From contig JAFAFL010000080.1 of NCBI GenBank assembly GCA_023423535.1, positions 16,515-80,514 on the forward strand: a stretch of DNA of 64,000 bases. The letters are read 5' to 3'. A program made the position numbers and the translations under genes. Shown piece by piece: positions 17,882 to 26,468 of this stretch. Positions within the stretch are counted from its first letter, which is position 1. Each line of letters opens with the position of its first letter. A model generated the notes under the pieces. It made no database searches and had not been told where the DNA came from. It was given only the letters and a program-made list of their open reading frames with translations. This stretch comes from Pseudomonadota bacterium (GTDB lineage: Bacteria; Myxococcota; Myxococcia; Myxococcales; Myxococcaceae).

Positions 17882-20800
17882 GTGAGGCGCCTGCTGAAAA
17901 GAGCGGGGCTCCTGCTCCTCGTGCTGGCGGCGATGACCCTCGCGCTGCTCGTCGGCGTCTGGGTCTTCGTCACCACGCCACCGGGAGAGCGCATCGTGCG
18001 CGAGCGCGTGGTCCGCGCGATCGACGACGCGGTGCCGGGCAACGTGGAGATTGGCCGGCTCGACCTCTCGCTGCGAGAGCTGGTGCTCGACGACCTCGTG
18101 CTGCGCGATCCGGAGGGCGGGATCGTCGCGCGGATCGGCCGGCTGGAGGCGGTGGTGGATCTGGGCTCGCTGCTGCGCCACCGCCGCGTGGTGCTGCCGA
18201 TGGTGAAGCTCAGCGACGTCAACGTGGACCTCGTGCAGGACGAGCGCGGGCTGAACCTCGTGCGCGCGGTGCGCGAGGTGAAGGAGGAGCTGCCCGAGAC
18301 GGAGCCCGCGGAGCTGACCGTCGAAGTGAAGCGCTTCGAGCTGCTTCGCGGCGACGTGCGCTACCGGCAGTCGACGATCGCCGCGCTGACGGAAGAGACG
18401 CACCTGCGAGACGTCGAGGCCGAGGGCGCCTTCACCTTCGAGGCCCTGCCCGCGCGCATCTGGGGAGAGCTCGAGCTCGACGGCCGCTTCAGCGAACCGG
18501 TCGAAGGCCCCCTCCGCGTGGTCACGCAGTTCGAGCACTCGGCCGCGCACACCGACGCCGAGCTGACGCTCTCTCTGGCGGACGTGCTGCTGGAGGTCGC
18601 CGCGAAGGGCGAGGCGAAGAACGACACGGTGGCGGTGGACGTGGAGACGCTCGCGTTGCCGCACGGAACGCTCCGCGCGTTCGTGACTCCGTGGCCACTG
18701 GTGAGCGACGCGGAGGTGCAGGGGACGCTGTCGCAGGACGGCAACTTCTTCGCCGCCGATCTCGGGCTCGCGGCGGGCGGCGCGACCGCGGAGGTGAAGG
18801 GCCGGCTCGACCTCGCGCTGCTCCGGGCGGAAGGGCTCGACGTGCAGGCGCGCGGCGTGGACCTCTCGAAGCTCGTGGCCAACGGGCCTCCTTCGGACCT
18901 CGCGTTGTCGCTGAAGGGAGACCTGCAGGGCCTCTCGCTGGAGACGCTGAACGGCGCGCTCTCCCTGGAGATGCCGCGCTCCACGGTGGAGGGCCACGCC
19001 TTCGGTCCGGTCACGTTGCAGGCGCGCGCGGCAGACGGCGTGGTGTCGCTCTCGGAGCTCGACGTGCAGGTGCCCGGTGCTCGGCTGACCGGCGGCGGCG
19101 AGGGCACGCGCGAGAAGCTGCGTTTCGACGGACGGCTCAGCGCGACCGACCTGGGGCTCCTGGGACGCACGCTGGGCCGCGCGGTGAAGCCGGAGGGCCT
19201 CCCCCTCTCCGGTCGAGGCGAGCTCACCGTGAGCCTGCAGGGGCCTCTGGCGGGCCCCGGCCTGCGCGCGAAGGGAAGCTTCCCATCGTTGCGCTGGGAG
19301 GACGTCCGGGTGCAGGCCTTGAAGCTCGACGCCAACGTGCCCGACCTCAGCCACCCGCTGGACGCGGACGCGCGGCTGCGCATCGGGACGCTGGAGTTCG
19401 GCGAGCGCGAGTTCCGGGACGTCCGCGGCGACGTGGCCACGAAGGGCCGGACCCTCACCGCGGAGCTGACCGGACGCGGGATGGCGGAGGTCGCCCTGAA
19501 GCTACGCGGCCTCGTCGACGAGGACCGCGAAGGCCTGCGCATCGACGCGATGGCGCTCCGCTATCCGGAGGCGCAGTGGACGATGGAGCGCCCGTCACAC
19601 CTGCGCTTCGAGGGCGGCGACTTCACGCTCGAGCCGGTGTGGCTGCGCGCGGGCCGGCAGCGGCTCGGCGTGGACGGCAGCCTCATCGGCGAGAAGCTGG
19701 ACGTGCGCGCGGTGGTGGAGAACCTCACGCTGACGGCGCTGCCGCAGTCGCTGCTGGGCCTCGAAGAGGAGGACGGCTCCCCCTTCGGCGGCGAGCTCAA
19801 CGCGCGGGTGAACCTCGGCGGCACCACAGCGAAGCCCACCGCGGCGGCACAGGTGCAGCTGCGCAACGGCTCGTGGGGGAAGCTGGAGGAGGTGGGGCTC
19901 GAGCTCGACGCGCGTTACGCGAACGATCAGGCGGACGGGCGCATCCGGGTGCTCGCGCTGGCCTCTCAGCTGGAGGGCACCTTCACCCTCCCGGTGAGCG
20001 GTTTGACGAAGGGCGTGCGCAAGCCGCTGCGCGCGGACCTCGCGATCGGGCACACGCGGCTGGAGGCGCTCTTCGCCGCGCTGGGCCTGGACCCCGGGCT
20101 CTCCGGAAGCGCCGCGGCGACGATCACCGTGGACGGCACCGCCGCGGATCCGCGCGTGCGCATCGTGGTGGACGGCGACGAGGTCCGTCAGCGCGAGGGA
20201 CCACCGGGCGACCTCAACGTGATCGTGGAGAGCGGCGCGGACCGGAAGCTCCTCGCCCGGATCGATCTGGTGTCGATGGGCAGCGAGAGCTTCCTCCTCC
20301 TGCGCACGCCGTGGATCGCGGGACAGTTCCTCACCGGGCCGGTGTCGGGCCGCATGTTCATCGAAGAGCCGGTGGAGCTCGAGGCCTCCTTCCGCAACGT
20401 GCCGCTCGCCGCCGCGCACGCGTGGGGGCTTTTGCCCTCGAAGCTCGGCGGCACGGTGTCGATGTCGCTGCAGGCGAAGGGACCGGTGCTCGCGCCCGAA
20501 GGAAAGCTGCACGTGACGGTGCGCGACGCGTCGGGTGAGGGCCTCGCGCCGGTGGACGCCTATGCAACGGTCACCGCGGGCGGGGACACGGTGCGCTCCA
20601 CGGTGGCGGTGGTGCGTGGCCCGCAGCGGCTGGTGGATCTCGAAGCGACCCTCGGGGCGTCGCTCGGCGAGCTCTTCGCGAAGGCGGATCCGAACTCGAT
20701 CGAGATGCTCGTGGACGGCCAGGTGGGACCGGTGCGGCTGACGGAGCTGCAGGCGATCACCACGCCCGATCCGGACGAGCCCGAGCCCGCCGAGCGCCGG

Positions 20801-22435
20801 CGACCGGATGGCGTCATCACCACGGTGGTGAACCTGCGCGGCAACCTCAACGATCCGAAGGGGCTCATCACCGCGCACGTGGATCGCCTCGGCATCGGCG
20901 AGATGGCGGTGGGCAAGGTGGACCTCGACCTGCGCTACGGCGACGGGCGGGCGCACACGCACGTGCTTTTGACCTCCGCGCGCGGCGGACGGCTGAGCGT
21001 GGACGGTTCGGCGGAGGTGGACCTCTCCTCTCGCGGCCTCGCGGGCGGCCTCGACTGGCGACGGGTGCCGGTGCAGGCGCGCATCGCGGCGAACGCGTTC
21101 GACCCCTCGTTCCTCTCCGGCGTCACCCCGCTGGTGCGCGAGCTCGCCGGACGCATCGAAGGTCAGGCGCAGCTCTCGGGTCCCCTCGCGGCACCCGAGT
21201 TCCGCGGCAGGCTCGCGTGGGAGGACGGCCGCATCGCGCTGATGGGCTACGGGCAGTACCGCAACGTGCAGCTGCGGCTGGCGGGCACGAACGAGGCGCT
21301 GGTGCTGGAGAACTTCTCGCTCCAGAGCGGCGCGGGCCGCGCGCAGGTGGCGCTCCGGGCGGACAGGCGCGGAGACCTCTACCTGCTCTCCGGCGACGGG
21401 CTACTCGAGCAGTTCCCGCTGATCATCGACGACCAGCTGCAGGCGATCCTCGGCGGCCGGTTCGGCATCAGCGGCGAGGCCTCGCGCGCGCAGCTCTTCG
21501 TGCGCAGCCTCGTCATCCCCGAGCTCCACGTGGAGCTGCCGGAGGTCCGGCGCAAGGATCTGCAGGAGCTCGATCGTCCCGACGACGTGGTGCTCGTGCG
21601 CCGCGGCGAGCCCCTCTACAAACGCCGCGCGCAGCAAGCCGCACAGGGAGGCGGCGCGGGTACAGCGGGCGCACCACCGGAAGGCGCAGCCGAGGGCCCC
21701 ACCCGGGTGACGATCCTCGTCAACGCGCCCCGGAACCTCTGGATACGCGGCACCGACGTGAACGCGGAGCTGGGCCTGTCGGAGGACTTCCGGGTGGAGG
21801 TCGGCGACCGCACGCTCGTCTTCGGCGAGCTGCGCTTCATCCGCGGACGGGTGGACGTGCTCGGCCGCCGCTTCGACGTGCTGCGCGACTCGCAGGTGCG
21901 CTTCGCCGGCCCGCCCTCCGCGCCCTACATCAACATCACCGCCGAGCACGCCAACGAGCGCGAGGCCGTCGCCGTCTTCACCACCGTGCGCGGCCAGGGC
22001 CGGGACATCACCGTGCGCGTGTCGTCGAAGCCGGCGCTGAGCGAGTCGGAGATCTACACGCTGCTCGCCACCGGGAGGCGCACGCTGAAGCGCGGCTCCA
22101 GCGCCTCGATGAGCGGGAACGAAGCCGCGAGCGTCGTCGGCTCCTACGGCGCGTCGCAGCTGCGGCGGGTCATCGGCTCGAAGATCCCCATCGACGTGCT
22201 GAGCATCGAGGCGGGCCAGCAGGGCCTCGCCGACGCGAGCCTCGAGGCGGGCACCTACATCGGCGGGCGGCTCTACTTCGGCGGCTCGACGCGGCTCAGC
22301 GCGCGGCCGGAGCGCAACGAGAACCCGTGGGGCTTCCGGCTCGAGTACCAGATAAGCCCCCGCTGGAACTTCGAGACCGAGTACGGCACCGCGCGGGTGG
22401 GCGGCGCGGACATCATGTGGAGCCGGGACTACTGA
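17882..22435 (+). CDS. tamB: TamB-like translocation and assembly module protein (DUF490)
   Basis: The product has 1517 residues, with one N-terminal membrane anchor (about 8-30, LLLLVLAAMTLALLVGVWVF). After it comes a very long periplasmic stretch of alternating strands, as in AsmA/TamB bridge proteins, which form a hydrophobic groove between the two membranes. The last 350 residues match the conserved DUF490 region, with VLGRRFDVLRDSQVRFAG, then ITVRVSSKPALSESEIYTLL, and a barrel-like end FRLEYQISPRWNFETEYG. It is implicated in outer-membrane protein assembly and phospholipid transport. The GTG start lies 1 base behind tamA, giving a two-gene operon. Confidence 0.92.
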   Translation: MRRLLKRAGLLLLVLAAMTLALLVGVWVFVTTPPGERIVRERVVRAIDDAVPGNVEIGRLDLSLRELVLDDLVLRDPEGGIVARIGRLEAVVDLGSLLRHRRVVLPMVKLSDVNVDLVQDERGLNLVRAVREVKEELPETEPAELTVEVKRFELLRGDVRYRQSTIAALTEETHLRDVEAEGAFTFEALPARIWGELELDGRFSEPVEGPLRVVTQFEHSAAHTDAELTLSLADVLLEVAAKGEAKNDTVAVDVETLALPHGTLRAFVTPWPLVSDAEVQGTLSQDGNFFAADLGLAAGGATAEVKGRLDLALLRAEGLDVQARGVDLSKLVANGPPSDLALSLKGDLQGLSLETLNGALSLEMPRSTVEGHAFGPVTLQARAADGVVSLSELDVQVPGARLTGGGEGTREKLRFDGRLSATDLGLLGRTLGRAVKPEGLPLSGRGELTVSLQGPLAGPGLRAKGSFPSLRWEDVRVQALKLDANVPDLSHPLDADARLRIGTLEFGEREFRDVRGDVATKGRTLTAELTGRGMAEVALKLRGLVDEDREGLRIDAMALRYPEAQWTMERPSHLRFEGGDFTLEPVWLRAGRQRLGVDGSLIGEKLDVRAVVENLTLTALPQSLLGLEEEDGSPFGGELNARVNLGGTTAKPTAAAQVQLRNGSWGKLEEVGLELDARYANDQADGRIRVLALASQLEGTFTLPVSGLTKGVRKPLRADLAIGHTRLEALFAALGLDPGLSGSAAATITVDGTAADPRVRIVVDGDEVRQREGPPGDLNVIVESGADRKLLARIDLVSMGSESFLLLRTPWIAGQFLTGPVSGRMFIEEPVELEASFRNVPLAAAHAWGLLPSKLGGTVSMSLQAKGPVLAPEGKLHVTVRDASGEGLAPVDAYATVTAGGDTVRSTVAVVRGPQRLVDLEATLGASLGELFAKADPNSIEMLVDGQVGPVRLTELQAITTPDPDEPEPAERRRPDGVITTVVNLRGNLNDPKGLITAHVDRLGIGEMAVGKVDLDLRYGDGRAHTHVLLTSARGGRLSVDGSAEVDLSSRGLAGGLDWRRVPVQARIAANAFDPSFLSGVTPLVRELAGRIEGQAQLSGPLAAPEFRGRLAWEDGRIALMGYGQYRNVQLRLAGTNEALVLENFSLQSGAGRAQVALRADRRGDLYLLSGDGLLEQFPLIIDDQLQAILGGRFGISGEASRAQLFVRSLVIPELHVELPEVRRKDLQELDRPDDVVLVRRGEPLYKRRAQQAAQGGGAGTAGAPPEGAAEGPTRVTILVNAPRNLWIRGTDVNAELGLSEDFRVEVGDRTLVFGELRFIRGRVDVLGRRFDVLRDSQVRFAGPPSAPYINITAEHANEREAVAVFTTVRGQGRDITVRVSSKPALSESEIYTLLATGRRTLKRGSSASMSGNEAASVVGSYGASQLRRVIGSKIPIDVLSIEAGQQGLADASLEAGTYIGGRLYFGGSTRLSARPERNENPWGFRLEYQISPRWNFETEYGTARVGGADIMWSRDY

Positions 22436-22509
22436 CCTCGTCTGCTCCCTCTGCGTGAGAGCGGCCGCGGGCGGAATCGCGTCCAGTTTCGGACGGTTCC
22501 ACCCGGCCC

Positions 22510-23658
22510 ATGACGAGACTCCTCTCCGCGCTGACCGCGCTCATCGCACTCAGCCTCGCGCTCTCCGCCTGTGGCCCCGTCGATGAGGGCAGCGCCGGCG
22601 TGAGCGACCAGCAGGGCCTCTCCCGCGGGGACGCGTCGCCGCCCGGAGGCAACACGGAAGAGAGCCCAACAGAGGCGCCCGACGCGCCAGGCCGCCCGAC
22701 CGAGAAGGTCGAAGAGGCATGGCCCTCCATCCCCGCGCAGGCCCCCGCCGATCCGCTCGCGGCGCTTCCCGTGTGCACCGAAGGCGGCGTGCTGGCGGCG
22801 ATCACCAAGTCGGCGATCAAGCTGCCGCAGGCGAACAGCAACGCCTACCGGGTGCCGGAGGGCGCGCGGCTGATGGCGCTCGAGGCCTCCTTCGCGTCTC
22901 TGCTCGGCGGAGACGTCTCCTCCGCGCGCACCTATGCGGCGACCGCCGAGTACACGCTGTGCCGCGGCGAGGGCGAAGAGTCCCAACTGGTCCTCTGGAA
23001 GGCCGCGCCCGGCGAGGGCCAGGCACGCATCGTCCTGCGCACCGGCAAGGCCCGCCCCGCGATCTTCGAGGCCCCGCACCCGCTGCACGACGCGGGCACG
23101 ATGGAGCAGTCGCTCGCGCTCTTCCAGCGGCTGGACGCGCGCGCGCTGATCGTCTCCGGCACGCACCGCTGCGCGAACGCCGAGCCCTCGGGCTGCAGCG
23201 GCACCACCACCGCGTGCGGCGGCGAAGGCCCCTTCCGCATCTCCGACGCCGCGCACGCTGAGCGGAGCGCCTTCCAGACCGCTCACCGCGCGCTCTCAGA
23301 CCACTTCGCGGATCACCTCGTCATCGGCGTGCACGGGATGGGCGGCACCGGCGCGAGCGTCTCCGACGGCACCACCCTTCCGACGACCGCCGACAGCCCC
23401 TCCGCGAAGCTCGCGGCAAGGCTCGCGGAGAGCTTCGGCAACGTCACCACCTGCAATGCCTTCAGCGGTGGCCCGCCCCGACAGAACCGCCTCTGCGGCA
23501 CCACCGACGTTCAGGGCCGCCACCTCAACGGCGTGCTCCTCGCCTGCACCGAGGGCGCGCCGAAGAGCAGCGGCCGCTTCATCCACCTCGAGCAGGCCCC
23601 CGAGGTCCGCGCCGGACTCGACGCGGTGACCGGGGCGCTCGACAGCGTCATCCCGTGA
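22510..23658 (+). CDS. Lipoprotein of unknown function, possible hydrolase
   Basis: This is a 382-residue secreted protein. The signal peptide ends in LSACG with lipidated Cys21, followed by a 50-residue disordered Glu/Pro/Gly linker. The globular part has the segments IFEAPHPLHDAGTMEQSLAL, SGTHRCANAEPSGCSG, DAAHAERSAFQTAHRAL, HGMGGTG and RFIHLEQAPEVR. Conserved-looking His and Glu residues and paired cysteines suggest a metal- or disulfide-containing hydrolase. There is a faint likeness to N-formylglutamate amidohydrolase-type folds. I do not recognise a family with confidence. It stands between tamB and the globin gene, without evident operon linkage. Confidence 0.7.
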   Translation: MTRLLSALTALIALSLALSACGPVDEGSAGVSDQQGLSRGDASPPGGNTEESPTEAPDAPGRPTEKVEEAWPSIPAQAPADPLAALPVCTEGGVLAAITKSAIKLPQANSNAYRVPEGARLMALEASFASLLGGDVSSARTYAATAEYTLCRGEGEESQLVLWKAAPGEGQARIVLRTGKARPAIFEAPHPLHDAGTMEQSLALFQRLDARALIVSGTHRCANAEPSGCSGTTTACGGEGPFRISDAAHAERSAFQTAHRALSDHFADHLVIGVHGMGGTGASVSDGTTLPTTADSPSAKLAARLAESFGNVTTCNAFSGGPPRQNRLCGTTDVQGRHLNGVLLACTEGAPKSSGRFIHLEQAPEVRAGLDAVTGALDSVIP

Positions 23659-23713
23659 CTGCCGCGAAGGCCACGGCTTGCCTGCAAGTTCAGGTCGTGC
23701 GACGGGAGGCCCC

Positions 23714-24136
23714 ATGAGCACGCAGTGGCAGCCGGGACCCGACAGCCCGCCCTGGGAGGCGCTCGGAGGACGCGAGGGCATCGCCGCGCTGGTCGAGCAC
23801 TTCTACGACGAGATGTCCCGCTCCGAGCCCGCGCTGGCCGCGCTGCACCGGCTCGACGAGCGGGGCCTCGTGGACCGCGGCTCGCGGGATCGCTTCGCGC
23901 TCTTCCTCGTGGGCTGGCTGGGCGGGCCGCAGGACTACATGGCGAAACACGGCCACCCACGGCTGCGCATGCGCCACGCCCACTTCCCGGTGGACGTGGC
24001 CATGCGCGACGCGTGGGTGCGCTGCATGCGCGCCGCGATGGACGCGCGCGGCGTGGAGGGCGAATTGCGCCGGTTCCTCGACGCGCGCTTCCTCCAGGTG
24101 GCGGACTTTCTCCGCAACAGCGAAGAGGGGGGCTGA
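23714..24136 (+). CDS. Group II truncated haemoglobin
   Basis: This 140-residue globin starts at ATG 23714, with GGGAGG just upstream. It has the trHb group II pattern: WEALGGREGIAALVEHFYDEM with the B10 Tyr region, LFLVGWLGGPQDYMAKHGHP, then LRMRHAHFPV containing the proximal His, and RDAWVRCMRAAM. Such proteins bind O2 or NO and may detoxify peroxide or NO. The gene converges on a haemerythrin gene 18 bases away, pairing two diiron/haem gas-binding proteins. Confidence 0.93.
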   Translation: MSTQWQPGPDSPPWEALGGREGIAALVEHFYDEMSRSEPALAALHRLDERGLVDRGSRDRFALFLVGWLGGPQDYMAKHGHPRLRMRHAHFPVDVAMRDAWVRCMRAAMDARGVEGELRRFLDARFLQVADFLRNSEEGG

Positions 24137-24154
24137 CCCCTCCCTGCAGCACCG

Positions 24155-24631
24155 CTACATCGGCACCGCGCCCTGGGCCTCGTCGGCAATCTCCAGCAGC
24201 TCCTTCTCCTGCAGGTCGCCCATCGCGCGGCGCATCTCCCCGTCCGCGCCGGCGAGCACGCTCTCGCTGGCGACTTCGCGCGCGCGGGTGAAGAGCTCGC
24301 CCTCCTCCTCCGCCACGTGCTTCTTCACCAACCCCTCGATGCGCGCGAGCAGCTCGTCGAGCCGCGGGTCGCGCTGCTTCATCTCCATGAGGTCGCTGAC
24401 GAGCCGCTTCACCTCGCCGTGCTCGGCAAAGGAGCGCTCCACGAGGTGCGTCATCCCCTCCACCCGGAGCACCGGATAGAAGTACCGCTCCTCCAGCGCG
24501 CTGTGCAGCGTGATGAGCTCCGCCAGCTGTCCGATGAGCCGCACCCGCGCGCCGCCGCGCTCCGTCGTGCGGATGCGCTCGAAGAGCCTCTCCATCTCCC
24601 GGTGCTGGCCCTCCAGCAAGTCGATCGCCAT
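24155..24631 (-). CDS. Haemerythrin HHE domain protein
   Basis: This 158-residue four-helix protein carries the diiron ligands of the HHE family: His10 (GQHREMERLF), His and Glu in LHSALEERYFYPVL, His in AEHGEVKRL, and His and Glu in KKHVAEEEGELF. Bacterial HHE proteins bind O2, NO or iron and act in oxygen or nitrosative stress. A purine-rich GAGGGGG lies upstream of ATG 24631. It lies downstream of and on the same strand as the PAS histidine kinase, 158 bases away. Confidence 0.92.
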   Translation of the reverse strand: MAIDLLEGQHREMERLFERIRTTERGGARVRLIGQLAELITLHSALEERYFYPVLRVEGMTHLVERSFAEHGEVKRLVSDLMEMKQRDPRLDELLARIEGLVKKHVAEEEGELFTRAREVASESVLAGADGEMRRAMGDLQEKELLEIADEAQGAVPM

Positions 24632-24789
24632 GTGTGTTCCCCCTCCTCGCGCCAGGCTTTCACCCGGCCCTCAGCGAAGGTGCGGTGGCGGCGCACAGGA
24701 ACAAGCGGAGGGGATCGAAAAGCGCGGCCTCCTGCCTGCTTTCCGGCGCTCCGGGGGCGGGCAAGCGGCGCGAAGGACGCGGTGCACCG

Positions 24790-26340
24790 TCAGGAAGCGG
24801 ACTGCGCGAGCGGCAGCTCCACCTCCAGCACCGTCCCGCGGCCCTCGGCGTTGCGCGCGGTGACCCGTCCCCCGAGCGCCTCGACGATCTGCTTCGTCAC
24901 GTAGAGCCCGAGTCCGAGCCCGCCGTAGTGCCTCCCCGACACGCCGCGGCCGAACTTCTCGAAGATGCGCGGCATCGCCTCCGCGCTGATGCCGATGCCG
25001 CTGTCCACCACCCGGATCCGCGCGTGGCCTCCTTCGACCTCCGCCTCCACCCGCACCGGTTGCGCCGCGCCGTACTTGATCGCGTTGGAGAGGAGGTTCG
25101 TCACCACCTGCTCCAGCCGCAGCCGGTCCCACCGACCCACCACCTCCGGCACGCTCCCGAGCCTCAGCGCGCAGCCGGAGCGCTCCGCCTCGGCTTCGAA
25201 GCGGGAGACGACCTCGCGCAGCAGGACATCGAGCGGCACCCACTCCAACTGCAACGAGAGCTGCCCGGACGAGAGCCGCGACACGTCGAGCAGCTCCTCC
25301 ACCAGATGCGACAGCCGGCGCACCTGCCGCTGCAGCGCGTCCACGTCGCGGGGGAGCGTCTCGGCCACCGGCTCTCCACGCGCCAGCCGCTGGGCGAGGT
25401 TGTTCAGGCGAAGCTGCACCGGCGTGAGCGGCGTCTTCAGCTCGTGCGAGGCGATGGCGAGGAACTCGTCGCGCAGGGCCACCGCCTCCTTCAGCTCGGC
25501 GAGGAGCTCCTCGCGCTCCCTCTCGCGCCGCTTGTCCTCGCTCGTCTCGCGCAGCTCGATCACCGTGCCCACCGCGGCGCCGTCGACGACGATCGGGCTG
25601 GCGGTGAAGGCCACCGGGTAGAAGGTCCCGTCGGGGCGCACGAAGACGTCCTCGCCACCCTCCTGCGCGCGGGTGGGCAGCGCGCGGTCGATGGGACACT
25701 CCGCCATCGGATAGGGCGTTCCGTCGGGCCGCGTGTGGTGGACGAAGTCGTGCAGCGGGCCGCCCTGCACCTGCGCCAGCGAGAGCCCGAAGATGCGCTC
25801 CGCCGCGGGGTTCATGAACACGCAGTGTCCGCGCGCATCCATCATCACCAGCCCCAGCGTCGCGTTGTCCGTCACCGCCAGCAGCCGGCGCTCCGCCGAT
25901 CCCAGCGCCTCGATGGCGCTCTGCTCCGCGGTGACGTCCCGGTAGGCGATGCCCACGTGCGTGACGTCCGCCTCGCCGCCGAGCGGAAAGAGCGTGAGCG
26001 AGATCGCCACCCGCCGCGCGTCGTCCACCCGGACATGCGCGAGCCGCTTCGGGTCGTACCAGATGGTGGCCGTCTTCACCGTCTCGCCGGCAAAGGCCCG
26101 CTCGACCAGCGCGTCGAGCCCGGTGCGCGAGACCTCCTCGTCGCGGAAGAGGCAGTAGTCCTCGGGCGGCGCGCGTCCGAACAGCTCGCGGTAGGCGAGG
26201 TTCGTCAGCGCGCAGCGTCCCTGCCGGTCGAACACCGCGTAGGGAACCGGCGAGTGCGTGAAGAGGCTCTCCAACACGCCCAGCGGATCGGGGAGCGCCG
26301 ACAGCAGCGCGCGCACGCGGGGATCGACTTCGTGACCCAT
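24790..26340 (-). CDS. PAS-domain sensor histidine kinase
   Basis: This 516-residue protein has no membrane segment, so it is a cytoplasmic sensor. Two PAS domains lie at about residues 25-140 (SLFTHSPVPYAVFDRQGRCA) and 150-265 (LLAVTDNATLGLVMMDARGH), followed by a short coiled coil. The HisKA box is ASHELKTPLTPVQL with His299 as phospho-acceptor. The HATPase domain has NLLSNAIKYG, DSGIGIS and GLGLGLYVTKQIVEALGG. No response regulator gene is adjacent, so its partner is unknown. The haemerythrin and globin genes nearby suggest, but do not prove, a gas or redox signal. Confidence 0.93.
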   Translation of the reverse strand: MGHEVDPRVRALLSALPDPLGVLESLFTHSPVPYAVFDRQGRCALTNLAYRELFGRAPPEDYCLFRDEEVSRTGLDALVERAFAGETVKTATIWYDPKRLAHVRVDDARRVAISLTLFPLGGEADVTHVGIAYRDVTAEQSAIEALGSAERRLLAVTDNATLGLVMMDARGHCVFMNPAAERIFGLSLAQVQGGPLHDFVHHTRPDGTPYPMAECPIDRALPTRAQEGGEDVFVRPDGTFYPVAFTASPIVVDGAAVGTVIELRETSEDKRREREREELLAELKEAVALRDEFLAIASHELKTPLTPVQLRLNNLAQRLARGEPVAETLPRDVDALQRQVRRLSHLVEELLDVSRLSSGQLSLQLEWVPLDVLLREVVSRFEAEAERSGCALRLGSVPEVVGRWDRLRLEQVVTNLLSNAIKYGAAQPVRVEAEVEGGHARIRVVDSGIGISAEAMPRIFEKFGRGVSGRHYGGLGLGLYVTKQIVEALGGRVTARNAEGRGTVLEVELPLAQSAS

Positions 26341-26468
26341 GGCGTCTTTCGCTCTAGCAGAAGGGGCCCCCCGCTGCTCACGGGGGCCTCCGCCGAGCGC
26401 GTCCTCCGTCCGACGCGTGGACGGATCGGTCGTTGCTCAACGGGCTCCGCCGGGGCATCTGTGGGGTC
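26341..26468. promoter_or_regulatory. Divergent intergenic region with two inverted repeats
   Basis: This 128-base spacer separates the histidine kinase and the second GH77 gene. It holds two hairpin-capable repeats. The first is GGCCCCC (26365-26371) with GGGGGCC (26382-26388). The second is TCCGTCC (26405-26411) with GGACGGA (26419-26425) around an ACGCGT core. They could be operator sites or RNA hairpins in the leaders. No clear -10/-35 pair was seen. Confidence 0.3.

Noticed and set aside
13197..17885. A 1562-residue plus-strand ORF across kup, the DoxX-like gene and the Omp85 gene
   Set aside because: It runs out of phase with kup and the Omp85 gene, both of which have recognised domains. 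Long false frames are common at this GC content.
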